Positions 55,480 through 64,000 of a stretch of DNA of 64,000 nt are shown piece by piece (position 1 is the stretch's first letter; each line of letters opens with the position of its first letter). The position numbers and the translations under genes are program-made. The notes beneath the pieces are model-generated. The model was not told where the DNA came from, did no database searches, and was given only the letters and a program-made list of their open reading frames with translations. Location: assembly GCF_003369915.1 (NCBI RefSeq), contig NC_046674.1:9300001-9364000 (forward strand), in the 5' to 3' direction. Source of the DNA: Drosophila miranda (lineage: Eukaryota; Arthropoda; Insecta; Diptera; Drosophilidae).

Positions 55480-57770
55480 TTATTCAATCTGTCGGTTGGC
55501 TTCCTGCAAACGCGCCACCACACCCTGATAGAACTTGATCTGCTCAGCAATGAAGTTCTTCAGCGTTTGCTTCAAGTGGGTGTCGCGTTCGGCTTTGAAG
55601 TGCGTCAGTTCAGCCAGCACCGTGTAGGAGACGACATCAGTGCGCCTGTTTACGTCCTGCAGCTGGGCATTGCTCATCTTTCCCTCGGCCGTCGATCTTT
55701 CGCAGTCCTTGCGCTTCTGTATGGCTCCCTTATGCGTGGAGAAGATGTCCGGAAAACAGCTCAGAACGCCCCTTTATGGGAAACAATTAAAATTTTAGGC
55801 ATATACAAGCATTAAGAAAGCAGAACCAACCTGTAGATGTGCAGACGATCGGAGAGTGGAATCCAATCGTGCTTGGGCTGATCCCCGAACGCCTGGCCAA
55901 CGCCAATGAAGATGCCGCCAATGCGTCCCACGCTCTCGGAGAGCGGGACAGCATTGCGTGTGGGTGCTCGTCGCTCATCGATGGCCAGGGCCTTGGCCAG
56001 CTCGGAGAGACCATCGCCAATGCGCTGGAATTCCTTTTTACTCTGGGACATGGATCGCTTGGCCATGTCGTTGGAAATGCCGTTGAGGTTGCGCACGGCC
56101 GCATCCATGCTGTGTATGAACTGTGCTCCACTCTCCAGCTGGGCGTCAACTTTCGAGTGCAGCAGATTCTTGTCCGGCGGCGATATGGCCAGGCAGTAGT
56201 TGACGCCCGCATAGGGATCCCTCTCCGCCTTACGCTTGCCCGACTTCCAGATCTTCTCGTCCCGGCAGGTGAGAAAATGGTACCACACCTCGCATTTCGA
56301 GATGACCGGATGGCGACACACCCAGTCAACAAACTCCTGTAGCTGGACGCGTCGATGCTCCACAAACTGCTCTTCATAGCGTCCGGATATCTGCTTGTCC
56401 GGTAGCGGGGGCACTGGGATCAAACAGAACTTATCCACCAGTCGTTCGTGCAGCCAATCAAAGTGCTTGTAGCGACGCGACACCTAAATAAAGAAAGGGA
56501 AACCCAGATTAGATACAAACAATAAAATGTAACACAGCAACGGTGACGCGGAGAGGGAAGGGAACGGAGCGGAGTGTGCGCTGCGCTGAGTCATAAAGCA
56601 ATCATGGAATTGGCGCTGGCGTTGGCTACCAGTTGGTCAGTCCAGTCAGAAAATGCCCACAAAAAGAAATTGCCTCAGCTGTGGCATTGCATGGGAATGA
56701 CACACCGAAGATGAAATACCCTAACTAACACTCAATCTATCAGTTGCTTTTGATTGGTAATAAGGAAAGGTTTTACCATTGCAGAGTTATCCTAAATTTT
56801 CCAATGGCAGTATCACATGACCCAACCCAAGCAGTTGCACCCAAGCAGACACGGTATGGAAGAGTGAAGAAGCAAATTATCAGTCCCGTCCCGTTCCCCA
56901 ACAGACCCATCACCAATACACACAATATCAGCCCCACACGCAATAGGCGCTTTATCGTATTGTTGTTAATCATGGCGATAGCAGAGCGGAGAGCCACAGT
57001 TCTACAGTTCTGGATACGAGACCACTTACGGATATGTTATTGAAGCTAGGCGTCAGCTGGTAGGCAATGAATGTTTTCATTCCCTTGAATTTTGACTCTT
57101 TCTTGGGGCTGGCCACAATCACTGAGTAGGGTGTACCGCTGTGCGTCCACTGATAGATGGAGTCCTCCAGCTGTGTGATGTACGCCACCTCGCAGTCAGG
57201 AATCTTCTCTTTGTTGCTGGATAGACCCAGAATGTACGAGTCGGAGCTCTTGGCGAACATGCCCTTCTTCATGGTGGCCGTGCTGGCAGCTGTGGACGCC
57301 AGCGACAGGGTGTCGTCACTGGGCGCAACAGGTAGATGCTTGTTGTCGTAGTCGCTGGTGGAGTGCGAGAGGCCGCCGGCGCGAGCTGCTTGGCCAGCGG
57401 TGCGGCCGCTTGGTCCAATCTCTGAGTAGGTATCGTTGTCATCGCTCCAGTCATCCTCGTCGTCCCAATTGCTGCCGTCGTCGTCGGCCGTCTGGTCGTA
57501 GCGCGGCGGAGCTGGCGCTGCGAAGGGATCCGCCACGGAGGGCACTGGAGTTGCAGTGGCTCCATTCAGCCGTTGGGCCTCCGCTGCCGACAGCACCTCC
57601 ACGTAGGCCGCTGGAAAGAGCCCGACCTGGCCGCGACTGTTTTTGCCCTCCCACCAGCCTTCACCCACATCACTGCGCGTCACAGACAACACTTCGCCCG
57701 TGTTAATGGAGAGCTCCGACGAGCCAGGCTCGCCGCTGAAGTCGTACATGGCGCGCACGTACGAGGTCAT
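55480..57770 (-). CDS. SH3PX1: SH3PX1, sorting nexin 9/18/33 family
   Basis: Three minus-strand exons (57030-57770, 55831-56483, 55480-55771) encode 561 aa. An N-terminal SH3 domain covers residues about 1-60 ([18 protein letters not shown]...GWWEGKN...GLFPAAYVE). An acidic linker ([10 protein letters not shown]) follows. A PX domain spans about 195-345 ([16 protein letters not shown]...[13 protein letters not shown]...[14 protein letters not shown]). The C-terminal BAR domain runs to the end. The family binds phosphoinositides, WASp, dynamin and Dscam/Ack and shapes endocytic tubules. The exon 3 acceptor is AAG, a weak site, but phase and family alignment ([17 protein letters not shown]) support it. 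The gene is divergent from visgun; its upstream side begins with a reversed Motif 1. Confidence 0.95.
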
Positions 57771-57876
57771 CTTTTCTTATTACACTGTTTCCTTGAAGCG
57801 AGCTTTTATCTTAAATCCACGGGGTCCATAAAGAGATGGAAAATTTAATTTCGCTGCTGGGGCTGAGTAAACTGTG

Positions 57877-57885
57877 AGTGTGACC
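57877..57885 (-). promoter_or_regulatory. Motif 1 site (GGTCACACT) upstream of SH3PX1
   Basis: On the minus strand this reads GGTCACACT, about 107 nt before the SH3PX1 ATG and pointing towards it, with GACGGTAT-type words behind it. Confidence 0.75.
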
Positions 57886-58340
57886 GACCCTCTGAAATCT
57901 ACCAAGATATACCGTCTCATTTAAAAAATATACCGTAAATATACTTACGAATTTAAGTTCTATCATACAAATTCCTCGATTTTGATATTCCGTGGAATAA
58001 TGCCGACTAACTAAAACCCTCAGCTCTGCCCACCTAATTTTATCCAAATCATGAATCAATTTGGTTCCTTAACAACAATATAGCGTCTCGTTATGATGAA
58101 AAAACGAACTTAGCCCACTTCAGCCCCCTCTATTTAAATAGTTCAACTAATTGAGGTAAATGGCGGAAAATATTAGCGATTGTAAATTTTTCCTGTAGAA
58201 TCACGCTATCTTTCCTCTGAACTTAAGAAAAACTACGATATCTTTCACCTGAACTGCGCTAAAATTATAAAACTTTTATTATTTTCGGTGGAATATTAAA
58301 ATACTCCCTTGGCTGGCAATGGGGTAATCGTGGTTGCATG
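57877..58340 (-). repeat. Dispersed promoter-type repeat, copy 4 (upstream of SH3PX1)
   Basis: Read on the minus strand, it ends with the modules GAATATCAAAATCGAGG, GTAAGTATATTTACGG, ATGAGACGGTATATC and GGTCGGTCACACTCAC, matching 59240-59405 on the plus strand. The 58080-58340 part shares CTTAGCCCACTT, GATATCTTTCACCTGAACTG, and GGCAATGGGGTAATCG with the 37 kb copy. Confidence 0.65.
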
Positions 58341-58499
58341 TATTGTATTTTGACTGATATGTAATTTATTCAGCAATATTCAACGGAATATTAAAATTTA
58401 GCAATTGGAACGATTACTCACTTACGTTTTATTTGTTTGTTTACCTCTTTTTACGCAAAATTCAATAAAAGCAAGTGTTTTAAATAAACCAGTCAAGTA

Positions 58500-58680
58500 G
58501 AAAATAGATTCGTTAATTAGATCAAATTATGAGGGCAGGACAGAGGGTTCTATCTAGCTGGTAATATTCCACGGAATATCCAAAACAAGAAACAAGTTCC
58601 ATAACTTGAATAATTCGTCAGTATATTTTTATAATGAGACGTTATATTTTGGTATATATTTTCTTGTCACCACGTCTAGC
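58500..58680 (+). repeat. Dispersed promoter-type repeat, copy 5 (degenerate)
   Basis: Contains AGAGGGTTCTATCTAG, TAATATTCCACGGAATATCC, AATTCGTCAGTATATTT, AATGAGACGTTATATTTTGG and a decayed end (CTTGTCACCACG) in place of GGTCACACTG. No gene start follows it directly on this strand. Confidence 0.6.
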
Positions 58681-58751
58681 TCACACACCTCGCAATATTA
58701 ATACTTTTCCTAGAATATTTCAGTATATTTTAAGATGCATTATGGACTCAC

Positions 58752-58866
58752 CCTCTTGTCCAATGCACCCATGTAGAAACTGTGTAAAAATGCCACTTTG
58801 AGCCATGTCCCAGGCCACATCGAATACTAATTCGTGATCAGCATCGAATTCCTGATCGTTTGCCAT
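58752..58866 (-). pseudogene. Orphan exon or gene remnant with ATG and splice donor
   Basis: On the minus strand an ATG at 58864-58866 opens a frame of about 38 codons (beginning MANDQEFDADHELVFDVAWD) ending at a good donor, GG|GTGAGT at 58750-58751. The composition is protein-like. I find no matching downstream exon before SH3PX1, which has its own start, so this may be a fragment of a duplicated gene, a separate small gene with an unseen exon, or an upstream exon. I cannot assign a function. Confidence 0.35.
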
Positions 58867-59029
58867 TAAAATCTCAATTTTTTCAAAAATGTCCGAAAAA
58901 TAGGCATGTCAAAGAGTGGATAATGGAGGTTCTTCACACTGGCACTTCCATGGGGCTTATATGATAAAAAAACGGTAAACATTTTTTGAAACGTACACAT
59001 TTCCCCTTTAGGTGACGCCTTTGGTAATT

Positions 59030-59405
59030 ACAAACAAAATGTAGTTAATATGTAGCAAATGTGTAGTCAGCGTGTAGTTACCATGTATGGAAATAAATTT
59101 GTTGGAAATTGGTGTTGACCGGTTTTTCTTAAAACTTATTTTATAAACAAAGCAACAAAGACGAAAAATGAAATTTAGCCACTCCTGTAGGAAATTGATT
59201 TAATGATCCCATAAAATTATAGGTATTGAACTAAGGGTCTTTGTTAGCAAGTAATATTAAACCGAATATCAAAGACGAGGAATATGATGGCGCTTGAAAA
59301 ATTCGTCAGTATATTTACGGTATATTTTTAAAACTAGACGGTATATTTCGGTATATTTCTGCGGGTCGGACGGTATATTTTAACGATAAATCCGCGGTCA
59401 CACTG
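59030..59405 (+). repeat. Dispersed promoter-type repeat, copy 6 (upstream of visgun)
   Basis: The most complete copy. It starts with ATGTAGTTAATATGTAGCAA and CGTGTAGTTACCATGTA, shared with 22110-22150; continues through TTGATTTAATGATCC, CTAAGGGTCTTTGTTAG and ACCGAATATCAAAGACGAGG; and ends with repeated ACGGTATATTT words, AACGATAAATCCGC and GGTCACACTG. It lies about 250 nt before the visgun ATG. Confidence 0.7.
59396..59405 (+). promoter_or_regulatory. Motif 1 / M1BP site upstream of visgun
   Basis: A perfect GGTCACACTG pointing towards visgun, with several CGGTATATTT words just upstream and a near-DRE (TAACGATAAA). Confidence 0.78.
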
Positions 59406-59654
59406 TAATTCATTCCTTAATTGCGCTTTGGTCTCAATTTTTTGGTGAGGAAATAAATCAGTTCTCCAGAAATTGTGCAATAGTCATATTTAAGTGCTGT
59501 ATACCCTATCGCACTGGGGGCACGACTTTTCACAGGCAATTGCAATTCCAGACACCGTCAAACAGCAATCTCATAGCTCTCGGCGATACTTCTGGGGGAA
59601 CGAAACAAACAAGTTGGACGTGCAGTTTTCTCGACAAAGCCACACAACAGCAAA

Positions 59655-60504
59655 ATGAATCGGCAGGCAAAATTCCTTATCTTGTGCCTATTTGTTGGCC
59701 TGTTCTCCTGCAACTTGTGCGATGATGGTAAGAATTGAACAAGGAAATCTCATTTAATTATGTATATTTTCATGTGCGTGCGTGTACATATGTATCCGTG
59801 TTTGCATATTGGTGTGGGTGTATGCGTGTGGTAAACTTCCATGCATGTATGCACATACATATGCACATATGGAGGGGAATATGCGTATTTATTTGCAATT
59901 CAAATGTCAAATTTGTGGGCGAAGGCGGGAGGGGGGAAGAACGCAGAAATCGCATTGATATTCGGGGGAAAACTTTCTACCCAAATATGATGAAATTTGT
60001 ATACATATTCGTTTCGCAGCTACACCTACTGGACCGGTGGCCACAACCACAGCTGGGCCGGGTGATGTTACTACCGTTCCTGTGCCAGATGATAAGAATA
60101 CGACCACAGCTCCTACAACAACGACTACGACAACCGAGAAGACTACTGTACCAACAACCACCACGTCCACTACGGAGAAAACTACTACGCCCACCACTCC
60201 GCCTACAACTACAACTACAACAACAGCAGCGCCTAACACCACCACCACTTCGAGCACAACCACTACAACAACGCCATCAACAACAACCACTTCGTCTACA
60301 ACTCCGTCACCCAACTCGACAACAACTGCGGCCCCAAATACATCGACCACACCCGCTCCAACGCCAACGCCATCGCCATGCCATGGTTTCAACGGATCCT
60401 CTTTCATTGGTGGCATTGTGCTGACCCTGGGTTTGCTGGCCATCGGTTTGGTGGCCTACAAGTTCTACAAGGCTCGGAACGAGCGTAATTACCACACTCT
60501 TTGA
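59655..60504 (+). CDS. vsg: Visgun, endolyn/CD164-type sialomucin
   Basis: Two exons (59655-59727, 60020-60504; 292-nt intron) encode 185 aa. A signal peptide spans about residues 1-22 (KFLILCLFVGLFSCNLC). A Thr/Pro-rich mucin region of about 120 residues, almost all Thr with Ser, Pro and Ala, should be heavily O-glycosylated. A transmembrane segment follows (FIGGIVLTLGLLAIGLVAYKF). A 13-residue cytoplasmic tail ends in NYHTL, the tyrosine-based lysosomal sorting signal shared with CD164. CD164 family proteins traffic between plasma membrane and late endosomes and influence adhesion. The TM-tail similarity to human CD164 is strong. After the TGA the same frame stays open for 80 more codons. 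Confidence 0.92.
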
Positions 60505-60747
60505 GCCGCCACAGCGTTTACGTCGGCATTTAATGCGGCCGGAGCCGGAGCGGCGGCAAGCAGCAACAACACCGCCACGGATGCCGAACGTGTGCGATTT
60601 GTTCAGCCATCAATACCATTGCGATCGCCACCAGCACAGCCGCCACCTCCTCCACCAACCGGAGCCATCGGCGGTGCGGCATCAGCCACGCATTCAACTC
60701 CCCAAAATTGCTCGCCTTCGGCCAGAGATCGACTGCTGCATACGTAA
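60505..60747 (+). CDS. In-frame extension after the visgun TGA (readthrough or splice-isoform candidate)
   Basis: The frame runs on without a stop for 80 codons from GCC at 60505 to TAA at 60745-60747. The peptide is protein-like and ordered: Ala/Asn-rich, then DAERVRFVQPSIPLRSPP, a Pro stretch, and SPSARDRLLHT at the end. It would give visgun a long cytoplasmic tail and mask the terminal YHTL sorting signal. The stop context is TGA-G. An alternative is an isoform that splices around the stop. Confidence 0.5.
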   Translation, partial: AATAFTSAFNAAGAGAAASSNNTATDAERVRFVQPSIPLRSPPAQPPPPPPTGAIGGAASATHSTPQNCSPSARDRLLHT

Positions 60748-61358
60748 TTTACTCTCGGGGTATATATTATTACAATATTATTGCTATCCAAAGAAGTCCC
60801 TACGCCCCAACTTCACCTACTCCAAACAGTCGTATCTATCACAACCGACACACTCACGGTCCTTGTCTTGTCCCTTGACATTCAGCTTTTTTGGTTCTTA
60901 ATGTGAATTCTTTCCTTATCAGCTATACAGAATATTATAAATACAATATTTTTCTTGAATGATTCACAAAAGTTTTGCAAAACTCAGTTTATCAGCAAAC
61001 TGAGCGGATGTTCCAACGCCTTATTAAAGAGCCTTTCATGTTGGATAAAATACTCGTTTGATATTATAGTGAAAACTGATAAATTCTTGTTTCCTACTCT
61101 GATAGGATTTCATATTTTGAGATGAACTCTCCTACACTTCCCGCGCGGAACTCGGTCCCCATGTTTGCTTTCATGTTATTGAACTTGACAACATCCTCGT
61201 ATTAAAACTTAAAATTTAAATTAAAATCGAACCTATGGGGACGTGGGAGAGGCAGTAAACCCAAACGAGGGGGTTGAACCTGAACCTGAAGATGAAGTGA
61301 ACGTGGAACGTCCGAAGTCCATCAATGCCAGGGAATGGTTTAATTATCTGGCAGATAA
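60748..61358. other. visgun 3' region and left flank of the inverted repeat
   Basis: The first 250 nt should be visgun 3' UTR. From about 61227 to 61401 one plus-strand frame is open and protein-like (for example VEPEPEDEVNVERPKSINAR) and runs into the left arm; it has no ATG at its head. I treat it as a possible remnant and see no intact gene. Confidence 0.4.
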
Positions 61359-61586
61359 TTGTAAATATAATCAAAATTTATATTCCCTTTTCGTAGCGTA
61401 GCTCTATTTATGAATTCCAGAAACCAAAGCCGTCTCTAGGCGGCCGCCGCTTTCCTATCGATTTCCGTTCACTTCATCATCCTCTCGCGCTATCAAGCAG
61501 TCTCACATATTTGCTGTTAGCTGTTAGCTCACAAGGCTCAACAAAAATCAACGGAATTTAAAGAGTTTATAACAAGTCTGTAAAAT

Positions 61587-62000
61587 ATGGTACCTGTCGA
61601 AGCAAAAAGCGCACTGATTCAAGGAATCTCTCCGGCCCAAAAAAGTCTTTTCAACAATACACTATTACATGGTCGTGTTCTACAACACCGACAGACCAAA
61701 CAATTAATCTCAATCCCTGATCTCTTAGCCTTAGAGACCGCTGCTACCAAACCATACGAATGGTTCAACCTGCATAAGGCCAAGCCTGTAATTACCATTC
61801 CAAAGAATGATAAAGCACTCGATCACCTGGCTCCTCTAGTAAAACGAGGAATAATCGAAGGCAAGCTAACAAGTTCATTGGCAATCTGCTTCCTCTATCG
61901 TTTTTTCCATACAATAAAGGGAGAAGCATCCGCCGAGGAGTGGAAATCATATGATGTAATCAGACATCCAACCTTGATAGTTGGTCTTTATGAAATCTAG
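61587..62000 (+). pseudogene. Left-arm copy of a virus-like ORF, truncated
   Basis: A 137-codon ORF. The first 125 codons are identical in amino acids to the right-arm ORF. At 61962 the arm ends and the last 12 codons come from antisense spacer sequence, so the C-terminus is an accident of the inversion. Codon use (many TTA, CTA and A/T-ending codons), the lack of introns and a predicted mostly helical sequence differ from neighbouring fly genes. I suspect an endogenised non-retroviral RNA-virus gene, for example a nucleoprotein, but I could not match it to a family with certainty. Confidence 0.55.
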
Positions 62001-62624
62001 GTGGTAATCTATCGGGGCGTCGCTGGATACATATCCTTTCATTAAGTCATTGACACGATCAGAGATTATCTTGATATGAGCTGGGTGGGTTGTTCGTAAA
62101 ATTCGGTAGATTGATAAGATGTACAAAACTAGAGCATTTATCTCTCCGGGAGATACTAATGCAGACGTATGACCTGCAAATCCATCTGCCTCTCCATCTA
62201 CTTTAGTAAATAGATCCAATGGTGTTGGTACGACAATTGCTGCGCAAATGATTACATCATATGATTTCCACTCCTCGGCAGATGCTTCTCCCTTTATTGT
62301 ATGGAAAAAACGATAGAGGAAGCAGATTGCCAATGAACTTGTTAGCTTGCCTTCGATTATTCCTCGTTTTACTAGAGGAGCCAGGTGATCGAGTGCTTTA
62401 TCATTCTTTGGAATGGTAATTACAGGCTTGGCCTTATGCAGGTTGAACCATTCGTATGGTTTGGTAGCAGCGGTCTCTAAGGCTAAGAGATCAGGGATTG
62501 AGATTAATTGTTTGGTCTGTCGGTGTTGTAGAACACGACCATGTAATAGTGTATTGTTGAAAAGACTTTTTTGGGCCGGAGAGATTCCTTGAATCAGTGC
62601 GCTTTTTGCTTCGACAGGTACCAT
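61947..62624 (-). pseudogene. Right-arm copy of the virus-like ORF, longer
   Basis: A 225-codon ORF on the minus strand. The first 125 codons lie in the right arm, the next 95 in the spacer, and the last few codons and the stop are read from the antisense of the left arm (junction at 61962/61963). The original gene's 3' end is therefore missing. The spacer-coded part is protein-like (GEINALVLYILSIYRIL; DRVNDLMKGYV) and gives the best material for a homology search. It may be an old viral gene kept as an siRNA source, or a domesticated protein. No function is shown. Confidence 0.55.
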
Positions 62625-62920
62625 ATTTTACAGACTTGTTATAAACTCTTTAAATTCCGTTGATTTTTGTTGAGCCTTGTGAGCTGGGCTGGGCTGGCCT
62701 GCAAAGCAGGGCTCCCCTGGGAGACCGAGACGGAGAAAACAGAGAGACGAAAGAACAAATAACAGCAAATATGTGAGACTGCTTGATAGCGCGAGAGGAT
62801 GATGAAGTGAACGGAAATCGATAGGAAAGCGGCGGCCGCCTAGAGACGGCTTTGGTTTCTGGAATTCATAAATAGAGCTACGCAACGAAAAGGGAATATA
62901 AATTTTGATTATATTTACAA

Positions 62921-63767
62921 CACTTTTGAATAACTAAAACAATTCATTCTAGCAACTAAGAATATTTACTATCTTAACGAGCTATATACAAAAATGAAAC
63001 GCGTGTCTATTCTCCTCCGCCATTAATGTGCATTTTTATATTTTAATCGAATAGAATCCTTACCATTGCGTTGCCCCTATTTTTATCCCCCCATCAACGG
63101 GTATATACATTTTACTCCCACTCTCAGATTTTGAAATATTGCTAAAAATCAATAAAGCGTCGCACGATAAGATGCACAGAGGGGGGCACAGCGACAGGAA
63201 CAGGGACGGTGGCAATTGCAGCTGTGTCTGTGACCGCTGTCAATGATATATACATACGTTTATATGCAATATCAATATGTATATCAGAGCAGGTCTATTG
63301 GAACCAAAACATTATGTTACATACATACATACCGAGTATATGCGAATGTTGAATATTTTGTATTAGGATTGAAACTACACATATGAATTACCATTACCTT
63401 TACCTCTACCTTTATCTCTATCTACCCGCTTATTGTTGGAACACCTTTGAAACTACAAATACAATTACAAAAAAACCAGTCGTCAAGTCTCTGTGCACAT
63501 GGAAATCAAATCTCATAAATATATAAGCTAAAAAGTAACCAATCTATGTATATCCAGTAATTCACTCAGCCGGCTTACTAAAATATATACTACTATATAT
63601 ACATACACATAAAAATATATCTATACATATGTATGTCTGTATATCGTGTACGATAATAAATATTTTAAATTAAATTGTGTCCTCGTTTGAAAAATAATTA
63701 AAATACGCATCAGATTCGGGTCAAAAAAATTTATTTATACGGATTCTTAGAATATATTCATTAAATG
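62921..63767. other. AT-rich region right of the inverted repeat
   Basis: Unique AT-rich sequence with TATATG/ACATAC repeats (63244-63350, 63570-63640) and a (TACCTT)-like stretch near 63390-63420. It should include the 3' UTR of the minus-strand gene at the window end (TTTATT, the reverse of AATAAA, near 63730). No gene seen. Confidence 0.55.
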
Positions 63768-64000
63768 CTAGTTTGCATTAAGTTTCTTCAACTTTTTCGG
63801 TACTCGGGGGCCTTCCCCGCTTTCTGCTTTACGCTTGAGCTTATCTTTCGGCTTGCGTTTCTGCTGTTTGGCGTTGAAGCGTAGCTGCAGCTTGGTGCCG
63901 GCCAGACTGAGGTCCTGTTTGATGGCCTTGCGTGCATCGAATGTGGTGGGCAGGGTTACTGTGGCCGCACTAAACTCCCGGAATTTTCCCTTGCCCGGCT
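63768..64000 (-). CDS. 3' end of an unrecognised gene with a basic C-terminus
   Basis: The minus-strand frame is open from the window edge to a TAG at 63768-63770, about 77 codons. It reads FREFSAATVTLPTTFDARKA, then DLSLAGTKLQLRFNAKQQKR and a strongly basic end (KPKDKLKRK, VPKKLKKLNAN). The Lys/Arg clusters suggest a nucleolar or RNA-associated protein, but I cannot name it from this fragment. Confidence 0.7.
   Translation of the reverse strand, partial: PGKGKFREFSAATVTLPTTFDARKAIKQDLSLAGTKLQLRFNAKQQKRKPKDKLKRKAESGEGPRVPKKLKKLNAN

Larger units (their letters stand above)
61359..62920. repeat. Long inverted repeat (hairpin-forming), arms 61359-61962 and 62249-62920
   Basis: The two arms are reverse complements. 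By eye I count one base change in the coding part (near 61929), one in the non-coding part (near 61397) and one replacement block, in which the right arm has about 75 nt where the left has 7. The spacer is 286 nt. A transcript across it would fold into a stem of about 600 bp with a 286-nt loop, far longer and purer than chance. Each arm carries the same 5' non-coding sequence and the first 125 codons of the same intronless ORF. Such structures in Drosophila are processed by Dicer-2 into hpRNA-type siRNAs; that step is inference here. Confidence 0.93.

Overview
The window is nuclear DNA from a Drosophila species. Most intact genes have short introns (about 60 to 110 nt) with GTAAGT/GTGAGT donors, the proteins are full of opa-type Gln/Ala/Asn/His runs, and promoters carry DRE (TATCGATA) and Motif 1 (GGTCACACTG) sites. 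The gene order Jarid2, Uch-L5, QTRT2, GDPGP1, SAC3D1, phol, ssSPT, XRCC4, Tom1, Trappc3/Nf-YA, MTF-1, SH3PX1, visgun matches what I recall of the D. melanogaster 67B area of 3L (Muller element D). Species cannot be read from the sequence; an obscura-group fly is only a guess.

Layout. 1-5 kb: the 5' half of Jarid2 (minus), divergent from Uch-L5 (plus). 8.4-19 kb: two tandem minus-strand paralogous genes (A and B) of a family I do not recognise, B carrying a 5 kb microsatellite-rich intron. 22-27 kb: a compact cluster of QTRT2 (tRNA queuosine), GDPGP1 and a SAC3-domain gene. 27.6-29.7 kb: phol, a YY1-type Polycomb DNA-binding protein. 31-33 kb: serine palmitoyltransferase small subunit and XRCC4. 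33.4-36.8 kb: Tom1. 37.9-40.2 kb: Trappc3 with Nf-YA nested in its first intron on the same strand. 41-47.7 kb: MTF-1. 49.3-54.1 kb: a large low-complexity nuclear-type protein I do not recognise. 55.5-57.8 kb: SH3PX1 (sorting nexin 9 family). 59.7-60.7 kb: visgun/CD164. 61.4-62.9 kb: a nearly perfect long inverted repeat built from an intronless virus-like ORF. 63.8-64 kb: the 3' end of an unrecognised gene with a basic tail.

The genes are mostly unrelated housekeeping and regulatory loci. Common themes are chromatin (Jarid2, phol, Nf-YA, MTF-1) and membrane traffic (Trappc3, Tom1, SH3PX1, visgun). Most neighbours are arranged divergently or convergently with short spacers.

The strongest candidates for something new are: (1) the 61.4-62.9 kb inverted repeat, which would transcribe into a ~600 bp hairpin of virus-like sequence and looks like a source of antiviral or endogenous siRNA; (2) a dispersed repeat whose end carries Motif 1/Motif 6/DRE-like promoter elements and which lies upstream of at least four genes here; (3) two genes (visgun and the 49 kb gene) in which the stop codon is followed in frame by a long open, protein-like extension, suggesting stop-codon readthrough or alternative splicing.
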